This document shows, piece by piece, positions 1 through 11,111 of a stretch of 64,000 nucleotides of DNA; positions within the stretch are counted from its first letter, which is position 1, and each line of letters opens with the position of its first letter. Below the pieces are notes generated by a model. It worked only from the letters and a program-made list of their open reading frames with translations. It was not told the origin of the DNA and searched no databases. The stretch is from Agapetus fuscipes (lineage: Eukaryota; Arthropoda; Insecta; Trichoptera; Glossosomatidae), in NCBI GenBank assembly GCA_951799405.1, contig OX637361.1, positions 4,425,156 through 4,489,155 on the forward strand. Reading direction: 5' to 3'. The position numbers and the translations under genes are program-made.

Positions 1-102
1 TTTCTGGATTAACAACTAGAAGTCTTATGCAATTTTAGATGGTAAAATAAAGAAGATAGCATTGACATGGGCAGCTTTCGGAAATCTAAGCTATCTTATC
101 TA

Positions 103-466
103 GGCGGCTAGGGTTTATTAAAGTGAAATTGGTTTTATGTTTTAGTTTTTTTGATGTCCATGTACATATTATTATTTATTGATTTAAAAAATGTAATTTG
201 TCATGTATGTTCCTTGACTTCTAGGTTGGTATGCGGCTGGCCTCCCATACTGTAAAAAATGGTTCACTTTGCCAATGTCACCCCTGTTTCAGGGAAGGAC
301 GGCAAGAGTTGCAGGGCTTATGTTCATTTGAGATTGGGTTTTTATATTGTAGGTCCAAATGCGGCATGAGTTAGCGCGAAATTATACACGTCTGCTTGTG
401 GGAATGCATTTAATATAAATCTTTAATGATATATATCTTTGCAGCTTAGATTAGATTAGATTAGAT
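103..466 (+). repeat. R1 repeat, long copy
   Basis: The 3' part matches the other R1 copies and ends in three TTAGAT units. The 5' part, from the GGCGGCTAGGG motif, is shared only with the long copies at 14945-15390 and 32716-33180. R1 therefore extends upstream beyond its usual 240-bp core. Confidence 0.85.
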
Positions 467-488
467 CCTCAATGCCTGTTAACTGAAA

Positions 489-900
489 CGCAGGGTCTTT
501 GAATCATGCGTGCTTCCAGTATCCACCTATGGCTTAGAAAAAAGGGCCCACTCAGTATAGCGCCAACAGACTGCGAGGTCGTGCCAAAGAGCCATTGGAA
601 CGAAGATGCTGGGAATCAGCCTCAGAGACAAAGTTCCAAAACAAGAGATTCGCAGATGCACTGGTGTTACTGATGTTGTACAACGAGTGGCTTGCTTAAA
701 GTGGCGATAGGTAGGTCACGTCGCAAGGCACGACCATGACAAGAGGACGAAAAGTATCATCCAGTGGTGGCCCAGGATGTCCAAGCGGGGAATGGTGAGA
801 CTCTAACTGAGTTGGCTGGATGATATCAAGGGAACTGCAGGCAGAGTACAGGCAGAGTACTAGATAGACAGAAATGGAGGTCTACGTCTCCTCCCGTAGA
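489..900 (+). pseudogene. LINE reverse transcriptase C-terminal remnant
   Basis: Reading from 489 gives the typical C-terminal region of insect non-LTR retrotransposon polymerases: CVLPVSTYGLE, then KMLGISLRDKVPKQEIRR, then VGHVARHDHD, then RMSKRG and LSWLDDIKGTAGR. At least three in-frame stops interrupt it (after AHSV, after LKWR and after MVRL). Only the region downstream of the catalytic domain remains, with no YxDD motif. It directly follows an R1 copy. A frameshifted relative lies at 46255-46466. It is a dead 3' fragment; I do not assign a clade. Confidence 0.8.
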
Positions 901-1180
901 TTAAAGAAACAAACTGCTTGGATTTTTAACTTCATCATTAAAGAACGCAGGGATGGGATAGAATGATAAATGTGTAAGAAATTACACCTCAAGAGCCTTA
1001 TCAACGCGTCACAGCCCTGATGCTGTAAAGCTTGGTAAACCAAAAGATCGGTGTTTGATTAAGATAGTTCCCCTAATTTTTGCGGAATTTCATGTTGAAC
1101 TTTAGACAAAGAAATTGGAATTCAGGGGTAAATTGATAAACCAATAGGAAGCATGTTTGTATATTTTACATATCATGTGC

Positions 1181-1450
1181 CCTTGACTTGACTTATAGGT
1201 TGGTATGAGGCTGAACACCCATACCGTAAAAAATGGTTCACTTTGCCAATGTCACCCCTGTTTCAGGGAAGGTCGGCAAGAGTTGCAGGGCTTATGTTCA
1301 TTTGAGATTGGGTTTTTTATATTGCAGGTCCACATGCGGCATGTGTGAGCGCAAAATTAAGCGTGTCTGCTTGTGGGAATGCATTTAATACGAATCTCAA
1401 ATGATACATATCTTTGCAACTTAGATTTAGATTTTTAAATTAGATTTAGT
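1181..1450 (+). repeat. R1 repeat
   Basis: Near-complete core starting at CCTTGACTT and ending in imperfect TTAGATT units. Confidence 0.85.
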
Positions 1451-1622
1451 TAAATTTTTCACTCAAAATATTATTTTTTTAGCTCGGTGGGGAATAAAAC
1501 TCAGTACCTTCCGATAACGAGTCCAAAGCATTAACAAGTCTACGACTAGTTTACTATGTATGCACTTTATGCCACCGTCTCGTAAGGAGGAGTTTTTATT
1601 AGGGCGCTTTCTTTTCACTCAA

Positions 1623-2425
1623 CCAGTCACGTGTTTCCCAAGTGACAGGCTAGAACGGCCCAGTGACAAAACGACACGTAACAGAACAACACATGACAGA
1701 ACATCACAAACAACACAAAAAAAATATTTTGATTCCACATGCCATATCCTTCGTAGATAAGGCGATAAGAAGGTATTCTTTATGTGCAGCTTATTTAGGT
1801 TTTCTTTATTAAAAAAAAATAGGCTGTTTTTGTGTGTATCACATCTCAAGAGCCCTCTGCGAGCTTGGTCATCGCTGTAGAAAGCGCCAGTTCTCAAGCA
1901 AGACCCAATTGCTGTAAGGCTGGATGTACCTATAATGACCCGTCTTTGGTAAAAGTATATGAATTTTTTCACCAAGCGAAGAGCATATTTGAAAATATAA
2001 ATGGTATATTGGTTGTGCTCCGCCAGGATTCGAACCCACAACCTTCCATTTACGAGTCCGAAGTGTTACCACTGGACTACGGACCGGTCATATGCAATAA
2101 TGATAATGGGGGCGTTTATTTGTTTTCATTAGCTTTACCAAATAATACTCTTACATGCATGAGTTCCATCTTCTCATGTCTCATTTTTTTGTCATGCCAT
2201 TTATGTTTTCTATTTTTAATGATGTTTTGACGTGTGATTTTTTTCATGTGATGTTTTGTTATCGTGATGTTTTGTCATGTGATGGTACTGTCATTGTGAT
2301 ATTCTATAATGTGTCATTCTGTCATGTATCGTTCTGTCATGTATCGTTCTGTTATGTGTCGTTTTATCACTGTGTCGTTTTGTCACTGTGTCGTTCTATC
2401 ACGGAACCGTTTCCCACATTTACTG
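1623..2425. repeat. Fold-back minisatellite, inverted arms
   Basis: The left arm (about 1623-1712) has degenerate units of the type ACACATGACAGAAC. The right arm (about 2160-2425) has the reverse complement, of the type GTTCTGTCATGTGTC. The arms face each other, so the region could fold back. A SINE-5T copy sits between them. The same unit forms a longer array at 31326-32166. Confidence 0.65.
1790..2089 (-). repeat. SINE-5T copy (tRNA-headed)
   Basis: On the minus strand the head begins at GACCGGTCCGTAGTCCAGTG (box A) and has box B GGTTCGAATCC. The body runs through GGTCTTGCTTGAGAACTGGC to an A-rich tail. It lies between the arms of the fold-back minisatellite. Confidence 0.85.
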
Positions 2426-2616
2426 CTACATTTTAGAGTAAAGGAGCATTTTTATTTCAGGTTGAAATTGCATCGAGGGTCGGTGCATTCCTTCCCTTGC
2501 AGCTTAAATGCAAGCAACACACATGCAAGTGCATTTCTACCCTTACAGAAAACCTGAAAAAACTAGTATTCTGGATGGTCGGTGCATTAACACTGTGAAA
2601 ATTCATCTTATCTTTA

Positions 2617-2763
2617 AGTTATTAAAACACATTTTTTATTTTCACTCTTTATTTTTTAATTATTTGGACACAAACCTGATGATGATTACTGTGCAGTCGA
2701 AATCGATTGTGTCCAAATATTAAAAAAATAAAGCGTGAAAATAAAAACAGTGTTTTAATAACT
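2617..2763. repeat. Hairpin element with hammerhead-like core
   Basis: Arms of about 57 bp (2617-2673 and 2707-2763) are near-perfect inverted repeats closing with GGACACAA/TTGTGTCC. The loop contains CTGATGA (2676-2682), a short stem-forming segment, then GAAA (2699-2702). This is the order of the conserved core of a hammerhead ribozyme. The arms share the TTTTATTTTCAC module with the palindromes at 26876-27560. Confidence 0.7.
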
Positions 2764-2902
2764 AAAAAATGAAAAACTAATATTAAATTAAAATTGGAGA
2801 TCTTTAAAAAAAATGTATGAAAATCTATAAGATTAAAAATGTATACAAGCGATTCATCGCTGATCACGCATCGCCAAAGTTCTCTCGCAACAAAAAAAAA
2901 TG

Positions 2903-3292
2903 CAACTAAGCTACATATTTCGTGTGACTTCTTACCGCGTTGTCTCTGAAAAGGTCACATGTGAGGATCGATTTATATTTAATTTTATGGTTGGATCCGA
3001 ATGGTGAAATTGTGAAAGAATGGAATATACAAAGCGATTGCAAAGGAAAGAAATGTATGAAAAAACGTGATGGATATCAATGAACTTAATGACGTACACA
3101 AATATAGGAAAAATTGCAGGCAAATCTGCAGAGGATCTAGCCACCCATAGCGGAATGGTGAAAGAGTTACATTTACAGTTTACGGGTAAGTGGGTCGGCT
3201 TTACGTCAATCACTTCAGTTTAAGTGTAGGTTTTGCAGCTCCCGACGGGACTGATACTCATTTCTTGTGAAGGCTGAGTAAATCATGCCGGT
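2903..3292 (-). repeat. SINE-T1 fragment split by a D repeat
   Basis: The minus-strand 3' end (GTGTGACTTCTTACCGCG on the plus strand) lies at 2903-2966. The middle part (CACTTCAGTT to TTCTTGTGAAGGCTGAGTAA) lies at 3184-3292. Foreign sequence separates them. The tRNA head is missing. Confidence 0.7.
2967..3183 (+). repeat. D repeat inserted in SINE-T1
   Basis: It resembles 46500-46692 and 32640-32713 and ends like them in GGAATGGYGAMAGAGTTACA followed by TTACA-type repeats. This looks like a short LINE 3' end. Confidence 0.5.
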
Positions 3293-3321
3293 AGGTACCT
3301 TAGTTTGGAGATTGAAAACCA

Positions 3322-3447
3322 ACAGACAAGTGTAAGTTCGCGCATACAAATTCTACACGTGTACTTAAAATTTAACTCCAAATCTCAAATGAACATACAC
3401 CCTGAAACTTTTGCCGATCTTCCCTGAAACACGGCAAAGTGAACAAA
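3322..3447 (-). repeat. R1 repeat, diverged fragment
   Basis: Minus-strand match to the R1 centre, including TTTGAGAT and the TTCCCTGAAAC block, with several substitutions. Confidence 0.6.
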
Positions 3448-3449
3448 TG

Positions 3450-4160
3450 ATGATGATTGTATTTTTCTTCCTGGCTTTTTTGTAATTATTTTTAAAAATT
3501 CAAAAATATTTGTCAACAGGTGGTCGACATTTTCCTTCCCGAAAGCTCCTACGTGAATAATTAATAAGTCAAAAGCTTTTTCAATGGCAACGACAACGAC
3601 ATTGTTTGGTTCTTGAATAATTGCCGACTGACGCAGCAAGCAAAAGTCAATCTTACAGCAAAACAAAGGAGTGACGTTATTCGCTTGACTCGCAAAACAA
3701 TCACAATCCAAACATTTTAAATAATTTAATATTCATGAGTTTTACTTTCGGTGATGTGTGTAGTAAAAAAACCAAAACCGGCAATCGAGAAAATTTACAA
3801 AAAATAATTTAAATGTATAGAAACGCAGAGAATGAAATTTTCTGTAATTCCGTATATTTATTTAATTTTCAAGAATATCTTAGATTGCCGTTTTTGGTTT
3901 ATTGTGGATGGTGTATGGAAAATTTTACAGGCAAGATAAACCGCCATACAAATCAAACGTTTTCGTGTGAGACGTTAAGGTCGACAAATACGCCGCTCAG
4001 CTTTGTTCCCCGCTACAAATCGCTCTCCCCACAAATTATAATGTTTTATTTCATAAATCAGGGGTGCGCCAAGCAATATGGGGTGCGCCAATCCCAGTAA
4101 ATTAAGAGTAGAAACCCCGGGATACGAAAATCTTAAAACGGTTATGATTTTGATAACTTA
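3450..4160. other. No feature recognised
   Basis: AT-rich sequence. The short open frames here resemble no family I know and have no repeat partners that I noticed. Confidence 0.5.
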
Positions 4161-4164
4161 ATTA

Positions 4165-4256
4165 TAAGTGTGTAAAAATTGGTTAACAAGGCAATGTCAT
4201 CCCTGTTTCAGAGAAAGTCGGAAAAAGTTGAAGACTTAATGTTCATTTGAGATTTT
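4165..4256 (+). repeat. R1 repeat, partial
   Basis: Only the central block is present (AATGTCATCCCTGTTTCAGA to TTCATTTGAGAT). Confidence 0.55.
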
Positions 4257-4460
4257 TCTTGATACTGTTTTGTATTTTATCTATATGGCTATGAATCGGT
4301 TCTGCATGAAAAAGAGTTTAGAAAAATTGTTAAGATAATTTCGCACTTACGACAAGAAAAAAAATACATGCAACTATCGATCGCTTTTCACATAAACTAC
4401 ATTTTGTAATTTGGTTGCAGAAACAAACATAAAAGAGGAATAAAAATTGGGTGATCTTTC

Positions 4461-4706
4461 ATTGAGGCTTTCATCAGGGCAATAGTGGTATAATCCACAA
4501 TTGAGGTAGTGGCGTTCTGGCATAATTTTCATTCCTTATTAGGTACATTATCTACCAAATCAAAAGTGAAAAGCTCTTTTTCAATAGCTAAACTGTCTTA
4601 CACCACTTCGGATTTACTAGATGCTGTAATAAGGAATGAAAATTACGCCAAAACGCCACTAAGCCTCAATTGTGGATTACACCACTATTGCCCTGATAGC
4701 CTCAAT
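4461..4706. mobile_element. MITE-like element with ~80-bp inverted arms
   Basis: The left arm starts ATTGAGGCTTTCATCAGGGC and reads to CATTCCTTATTA. The right arm is its near-perfect inverse and ends at 4706. The spacer is about 80 bp with no coding capacity. I could not define a target duplication. Confidence 0.7.
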
Positions 4707-4735
4707 TATGGTAATCATTTCTCCAGGTAGGTATA

Positions 4736-4812
4736 TCTTAAATCTATAATCTAAGTTGCAAAGATATATTACATTTAAGACTCATATTAAATGCATTCCC
4801 ACAGGCTATAAG
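4736..4812 (-). repeat. R1 repeat, 3' end only
   Basis: Minus-strand R1 tail (AATCTAAGTTGCAAAGATAT to AATGCATTCCCACA). Confidence 0.65.
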
Positions 4813-4999
4813 TTGTAAAACACATTTGAATACCGCGTACAGAAAAAATATTTTATTTTGGTAACCCTACATTTAACATATTATTAATATTTGCGTTGGG
4901 CTCGTAGACAGATCTCATTCGCTGTGAGAAATTATTTCTATCATGCCTGATGAATTATTTAAAGTCGAAAATATTCAGAGCGTTTAGGCTGATGAAGTT

Positions 5000-6973
5000 A
5001 CCCAACAAGCAAACTAGTCATATGAAAAAACCGTTATACGACTTTAAGTCATATAAGAGTTGTATAGCAGTTATTAAATGACCTGTTCGTCGTATAGACG
5101 TTGTACATCCGACTGTTAAGTCGTCTGACTAAATAGTCGTATAACATCGTCTAATAAACGTTTTAACAACATAATTATAAAACTATCACATAATGGTTTT
5201 ATTAAAACGTTTACTCAACACAAATCTAAGTCGTATAAACATTTCAGTCGTATAAAGGTTTTTTAAAGACAATTTTGTCGTATAAGAGCATTTGGATAAC
5301 ATCTATACAACTTTTTGGTTTTATAAACGTTTAAAAAAAACCCTTATATGACCATTATAAAGTGACGTATTATTTTGCGGTAGGTTAAGTGAGCTTTGCT
5401 TTTCTCATTGCTTTTCGCCTAAGACATACAGTGTTGCCAGGTCACAAAGATTAACTTTCCGTATTTTAGATTGAGAATATCTGTAAAAATTCGAATAGAA
5501 AACTTTTGCTGCATTCCGAGAGAAATATGTTTAAATTTCCTTGAAAAATAATTCGTCAATGTATATTTTATGTAAAAAAAGTAATAATTTTTTAATCAAC
5601 TTCTAGGTCGTAACTTTGACAGCGCAAAAAATTTTTTTTTGGATATTTGCTGTTTCTATTCATTTTTTAGTTATTTTACTCAGATTTACGTGTTTTTTTT
5701 TTCAGGAAACGCGTTTTATTTGTCTAATTTGGAATTCTCTGCAGAACATATTTTAAATAACTCCGAAATGGAAGTAGAAACTTCTGTAAATTCTGAGACG
5801 GAATGAAGTTCTGAGAGCTCCACTGCCATCTGTGAGAGTGCAACTGAATCATCAGACGTAATCTTTTTTTACCAGGAATTGAATTTTTTTTTATAACTTC
5901 GTGTTTTTATACAATATTTATGTTTTTTTTTCCGAAGGTTTTTTTCTCTTCTTGAAATGCTGGTATATTATATTAATTTTGTTAAATGTTAACTTTCAAA
6001 TGTAATAGTCATTAGTTTCTTCTTTTCATTTTTCATTTCTTATACCAATTTTTGTTTTATTGTACCTACTTTTACTTTTATTTGCACTATCAATTTATTT
6101 TCTTTATTATGTTTTTATTGAGATGTTTATATATGTATGCATTTATTATCTTTGTAAAAGACCCAGTGTCGTTAATAAATAAATAAATAAATATGTGATT
6201 CGAAAATATCAAAAAAAAAACCGGAATATCGGACTTAAAGGCGAAACGTAGATCTGGCAACACAACTTTTTTAGAAATTCTAAAACAAAAAACAATGGCG
6301 CTCGATCACGCAGTCTTTCAAAAACGTTTATTCGACCAAAGGTTATATAACAGTCGTATAACGGTGTATCGATGACTTGCACTAAAATGGCTACCATAAA
6401 GATATAAAATGTTTTAAAAATGTTTGTAAAAATTGTCAAAAATTAGATTATCCTTAGAGGGCGACAGTAAATAACTTAGTATCATGATATATAATACCAA
6501 TGAAATGACATTCCCATAGAAATCCAGACGTAATCCAATCTTTACCATATACTCAACACATATTCAATATTAATACTAATAATACACCATTTTAACTTAC
6601 CTTATATTGTCTACTTTGTCCAATTTTTGACACAAAAACCACCTCTCTTCATAAAAGTCCTCAGTCAGTGAACATTAAAACATATTGGTCATTTTAAAAC
6701 CTTTATATGACTCTTTGGTCATGTAAATGTTTTCTCTGTACTCTTATACAACGTTTTGGGATTTCTGTAACCTTTATACTATCTTTACTCAACTATTTGT
6801 TGTTATCATAAAACCTTTATTTAACCATTATACGACCAATAGGTCGTATAATTTGCGCCACTTTCGCATTTTATAAACGTTTTCGTAACGTTTATATGAC
6901 CAATTTTATCGGACCAGAAGTTGCAGTAAAACGTTTTCTCAACTTTTATATGACCTTTTTTTGCTAGTTGGGT
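5000..6973. mobile_element. 2-kb terminal-inverted-repeat element with subterminal repeats
   Basis: The ends are inverted: ACCCAACAAGCAAA on the left and, reverse-complemented, ACCCAACTAGCAAA on the right. About 350 bp at the left and 270 bp at the right carry many degenerate copies of a motif like GTCGTATAAACGTTT in both orientations. The interior has splice-like and coding-like remnants but no long open frame. The layout (short TIR, repetitive subterminal zone, eroded centre) suggests a non-autonomous DNA transposon of fold-back type. I could not settle the superfamily or the target duplication. Confidence 0.55.
5706..5861 (+). pseudogene. Possible leftover 5' exon inside the 2-kb element
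   Basis: A pyrimidine-rich tract ending in CAG precedes 5706, like a splice acceptor. An ATG at 5768 opens a short acidic, serine-rich reading frame (MEVETSVNSETE), then a TGA, then SSESSTAICESATESSDV, followed by a GTAATC that could be a splice donor. This could be the N-terminal exon of a lost transposase gene. The evidence is composition and splice-like signals only. Confidence 0.25.
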
Positions 6974-7052
6974 AGTGTGCGGATTTCGGGAGGAGGAAAT
7001 GATTTGTAGATGTATCGATTATTGCATCGTTTATGATCGATAGAATGGACAT

Positions 7053-7352
7053 AAAAAAAATTAGGCTGATTTATTTGGTGAGCGCTGTTTTTGTGTGTAT
7101 CACACCTCAAGAGCCCTCTGCGAGCTTGGTCGTCGCTGTAGAAAGCGCCAATTCTCAAGCAAGACCCAGTTGTTGTAAGGCTGGATGGATCTTTTGTTGA
7201 CCGGTCTTTGGTAAAGGTTTATGAATTTTTCAACCCAGCGAAGAGCAAATTTTAAAATATAAATGGTATAATTTTTGTGCTCCGCCGGGATTCGAACCCA
7301 CGACCTTCCAGTTACGAGTCCGAAGTGTTACCACCTGGACTACGGACCGGTC
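7053..7352 (-). repeat. SINE-5T copy
   Basis: Full tRNA-like head on the minus strand (box A near GTAGTCCAG, box B GGTTCGAATCCC), body, and tail. It lies 23 bp from the head of the next SINE-T1, with the two heads back to back. Confidence 0.88.
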
Positions 7353-7375
7353 ATATAAGATTACGACGATTATAT

Positions 7376-7690
7376 CCGATCGATAGCTCAGTTGGGAGAG
7401 TTCTTGCATTCCATGCTGAGAGCTCGGGCTCGAATCCCATCGAGAAATGATTTCCCGTTTCGGTGTTTATTTCAAAAACCAAAATAAAATACCGGCAAGG
7501 TTTACTCAGATTTCACAATAAATGAGTACGATCCCCTTCAGGAGCTGGGAAACCCCAACTTCAACTAAAGTGGTTGGCGTAAGGTAGGCCAGGCCCCCTT
7601 GCCTGTAAAAGTACAAAGGTTCCACTCGTCACATGCTAAACTCTTCGGGGATAGCGCGTCAAGAAGTTACACTATATGTGTAGCTTAGTT
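7376..7690 (+). repeat. SINE-T1 copy, full length
   Basis: The head has box A TAGCTCAGTTGGGAGAG and box B GGCTCGAATCCC, as in a tRNA gene. The body contains TTTCGGTGTTTATTTC, ATACCGGCAAGG and GGAGCTGGGAAACCCC. It ends at TGTGTAGCTTAGTT. Full-length relatives are at 60031-60322 and 63465-63782. Confidence 0.9.
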
Positions 7691-8004
7691 TCGTATCCGT
7701 CTTCAGTATACCGCTTTTGTTTGACTCATGAATCAATCAAAGTTGCAATAATTTGTCTTTTAGTTTTATGATCATCGTTGAGAAGCGCACCTCATGCCAG
7801 AAGCGTAAATTTTAATAATGCCACATACCTTGCTCATGTTTTAACGATTTTGGCTGTTTAAAAATAGCCCCGGTGAACAAATACATTTGACATTGTCCAT
7901 TGATTCTGATACTTTATCTATTGGAACTGAGATATTTCAAACTTAACTATATAATCAATCTATAATTGAAGAATACAAAATTAACATTTAAAAGGAACAA
8001 TTAA

Positions 8005-8132
8005 AAAACCAAGCCTCAAATGAAAACAATTCATGCAACTTTTGCCGACTTTCCCTGAAACAGGGGTGACATTGGCAAAGCCATTTTTCTACAGCATGGG
8101 TGGTCAGTCTCATACCAACCTATAAGTCAGTG
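8005..8132 (-). repeat. R1 repeat, 5' half
   Basis: Contains TTTCCCTGAAACAGGGGTGA and CATACCAACCTATAAGTCA. Confidence 0.75.
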
Positions 8133-8139
8133 AATAAAA

Positions 8140-8915
8140 AGAACGAATTAATAAAAATCTTGAACATAATATTTTCTTTTCAGTTACAAGTCACATAAGC
8201 AAACTTTGAAACAACACACCTTAGGAAAGTAGAGTCTGAATAATTTCTTCATAAAATTTGACAATTGTATTTTACATTCAGAAAAAATTAGATGACTTCA
8301 AATTAATAGGTTAAAATAAAAATTGCTTTGTTTTAATTCACGTGAGTTTATTTTTGTACATGACCAGTTTTGGGAGAAGCAGTAGTACCTCCCATTTTCA
8401 GGTGTAAATAGAAACTAGGACAAAAAAGGACTTAATTAATTAATAAAGGACAAATTATGTTGTGAATCAGTGGAGTCTATTTTCTTGCACATATAAAAAG
8501 AAAAAATGGCTTATGTTCGTATTAAAAAAAAAAAAAAACACTGCGACACTTATTCTGTGTGACTATTTTATTTTAGTATTTCTAAACAAAATTCATTTTC
8601 ACACCGGTATGACTTATTTATGAAAGCTTTTTGAATTTATGCAAATTTATCCAAATGTATGTGCGTGGGTCCCCAAAGAGTACTCAATGCAAATACATTT
8701 TTATCCGAATGACCAGTTTTTACATTTAAAATAATCGAACTACGAAAAAAAATACTCAAACGGTGGCGATTCAAGCGATTAAACTATTTTCAAAGATTTT
8801 TTTTCATATTTCCGAAGAAACAGTGTCTAATTTCTTACGAAAAGTGAAAGGTGACGTCAGATTTCAAACTCAACCCCGAAATCGGAAGTTATTTTAGTCT
8901 AGTAATTGTTTGTGT
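8140..8915. other. No feature recognised
   Basis: AT-rich, with an A15 homopolymer near 8525. No coding or repeat signal that I can assign. Confidence 0.5.
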
Positions 8916-8917
8916 TC

Positions 8918-9068
8918 CTAAACTTATAGGTTGGTATAAGGCTGACCACCATACTGTAAAAAATGGTTCACTTTATCAATGTCACCCCTGTTTCAGGGAA
9001 GGTCGGCAATAGTGGCAGGGCGTATGTTCATTTGAGATTGGGTTTTTATATTATAGGTCCACATGCGG
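8918..9068 (+). repeat. R1 repeat, truncated at 3' end
   Basis: Stops after CCACATGCGG. Another R1 copy follows 43 bp later in the same orientation. Confidence 0.8.
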
Positions 9069-9110
9069 TCCATATTTATATACATATTTGAATGTATTTA
9101 ATTGCTAGTA

Positions 9111-9370
9111 TTCCTTGACTGATAGGTTGGTATGAGGTTGACCACCCATACTGTAAAAAATGGTTCACTTTGCCAATGTCACCCCTGTTTCAGGGAAGGT
9201 CGGCAAGAGTTGCAGGGCTTATGTTCATTTGAGATTGGGTTTTTTTATATTGTAGGTCCACATGCGGCATGTGTTAGCTCGAACTTATACATGTCTACTT
9301 GTGGGAATGCCTTTAACATAAATATTAAATGATATATATTTTTGCAGCTTAGATTTAGATTAGATTTAGA
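9111..9370 (+). repeat. R1 repeat, full core
   Basis: From TTCCTTGACT through TTTCAGGGAAGGTCGGCAAG to a TTAGATTTAGA tail. Confidence 0.88.
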
Positions 9371-9497
9371 ATGAAGAAACACAATACATGTGTAAAATTA
9401 GACTGACAATATAAGGCAAGTCATGACGTTACAGAAGTCATTTATCTTGCAGAACGTGGACGTGCCACAAATGAGTTTCCTGAAATCGTCAGAGAAT

Positions 9498-9556
9498 TAG
9501 CGACTTGGTCACTAGTGACTTGGTGACCGGTGGCTTGGTCAACAGTCACATGGTGA
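9498..9556. repeat. Short degenerate minisatellite
   Basis: Several imperfect units of the type GACTTGGTGACC, in mixed versions. Confidence 0.45.
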
Positions 9557-10399
9557 CCTGTTCAACACACGCTCACTTGTGAAATCATGTGTTTTAACAA
9601 GACCACAGCGTTTTACAAAAACATTACGGTAACTGAAACGCTCACAAGTGGTGCTTAGTAATTTTTCATGTACTTTTCGGTAAACGCTGTATTTGAGTTT
9701 AAACGTGAAATTTTGTGCTTGAGGTGGTGGCCTCAATTAGCCGCCTCAGGTCATTGATTAATTATTCGTAAAAATCACTGTCAGGCTGGCGGGCAAACGT
9801 GCATTTTTTACGAAGAGGAAAAATGAAAAATAGACATTTAAAAAAAAACAACAGCGTTGAGCTGAAACTTATGTTGTTGGATGTGAATTAGACCGACATT
9901 CTTTCTTCTTTTATTTTTTCTTTCCCACCTCTATGGTGGTTGGCCACTTAGTCAGGAGAGCGCCTCCCGATCAGTCTCAGTAGTAACATCTCGAATTTAG
10001 GCCTTAAGTCACATGTTAAGACGCTTAGAATCACTTTGCATTTTTGTTTGTAAATTTAAAATCCTCGAGCCCCAAACCCTCACGCCTATAACCTTTAAGT
10101 GATTTCTGAGCCTCCTTTGCTTTGTGCAAACACTTGGGAAAGTGTAGCTTCTCGGGAAGGCCTTCTGCCACTCGTATCTCACATAACTTTTGCATGCGAG
10201 TCCTGTGACACATCCCCGGATGGGATGGATATACAGGGCGTGGGTCAGTGGAGGGGAGACTGACCCTGAGAGAAGGTGTTGTTGGATGTGAATTTTTTAG
10301 ATTTCATGGAAATCATAACATGGGAATGTGAAAGAGGAAGATATTTTTTGTAATCGTCTGATCAAATAAAGTGGAAAATTTTAATGAAATCAAACGAAC

Positions 10400-10535
10400 T
10401 ATAATCTTTGATCTACGTTGCAAAGATATATTGATATACAAGCATGTACTTACACGCAAGTTCGCGCTCACATGCTGCATGTGTACATACAACAACAACA
10501 AAACAAACCTCACATGATAATAAACTTTGCAGGAT
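10400..10535 (-). repeat. R1 repeat, 3' half, diverged
   Basis: Recognisable blocks are GTTGCAAAGATATA and AGTTCGCGCTCACATGC. Confidence 0.6.
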
Positions 10536-10580
10536 GAGTTATCTACCTACTTCAATTTTCTACATGATGAAAGAGCGCCG

Positions 10581-10678
10581 CTTTTTTTTTTTTTTTTTAA
10601 GAAATCCTGTGCGGGAGACTCCCTAGATTCTAAAGACTCTAGGGGTCTATGACACTTGTTGTAGTGCCGCAGAGGTGT
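10581..10678 (-). mobile_element. LINE 3' end with poly(A) tail
   Basis: An 18-T run (a tail read in reverse) is followed by AATCCTGTGCGGGAG, shared with 32450-32540, 50775-51060 and 57271-57484. It breaks off at GCCGCAGAGGTGT, where SINE-5T sequence begins. Confidence 0.7.
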
Positions 10679-10903
10679 ACGAGCTTGGTCGTCGCTACAA
10701 AGCGCCAATACTCAAGCAAGACCCAGTTGCTGTAAGGCTGGATGGACCTTTGGTGACCGGTCATTGGTAAAGGTTTTATGAAATTTTCAACCCAGCGAAG
10801 AGCACATTCGAAATATAAATGGTATATTTTTGTGCTCCGCCGGGATCCGAATCCACAACCTTCCATTTACGAGTCCGAAGTGTTGCCACTACGGACTACG
10901 GAC
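10679..10903 (-). repeat. SINE-5T, tRNA-like part of a 5S-tRNA composite
   Basis: The tRNA-like head ends at GGACCGGTCC and is joined by a short linker to a 5S-like module at 10914-11032. The 3' end is cut where the LINE 3' end begins (10678). Confidence 0.85.
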
Positions 10904-10913
10904 CGGTCCAGGA

Positions 10914-11032
10914 TGCCAACGACACGCGGTGTACCTGAGCGGTTACCCATCCAAGCACTGACCACGCCCAATGTTGCTTAACTTCGGTGATCTATGGGAA
11001 CCGGTGCTTTCAACATGGCTAACGTCGTTGAC
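10914..11032 (-). repeat. 5S rRNA-derived head of composite SINE
   Basis: On the minus strand this reads as a nearly full-length 5S rRNA-like sequence: GTCAACGACG at the start, then GATCACCGAAGTTAAGCAAC, TGCTTGGATGGGTAACCGCT, and GTGTCGTTGGCA at the end. It is fused through TCCTGGACC to the tRNA-like head of SINE-5T. The same fusion recurs at 19274-19710, so I read it as a SINE promoter module and not as an rRNA gene. Confidence 0.85.
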
Positions 11033-11111
11033 AAAACGTCGCTTGCTAATGGCTAACGCTAAGCATGGCTAACGTCGCTTTGTGTGCGTCACATCTCAAA
11101 GGCCCTCTTTA

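Noticed and set aside
7376..7448. Functional tRNA gene
   Set aside because: Boxes A and B are good, but the same head is followed by the same long body in many copies and the acceptor stem does not pair, so it is a SINE head.
9498..9556. CRISPR-like array
   Set aside because: Units are short, imperfect and without spacers, and the DNA is eukaryotic.
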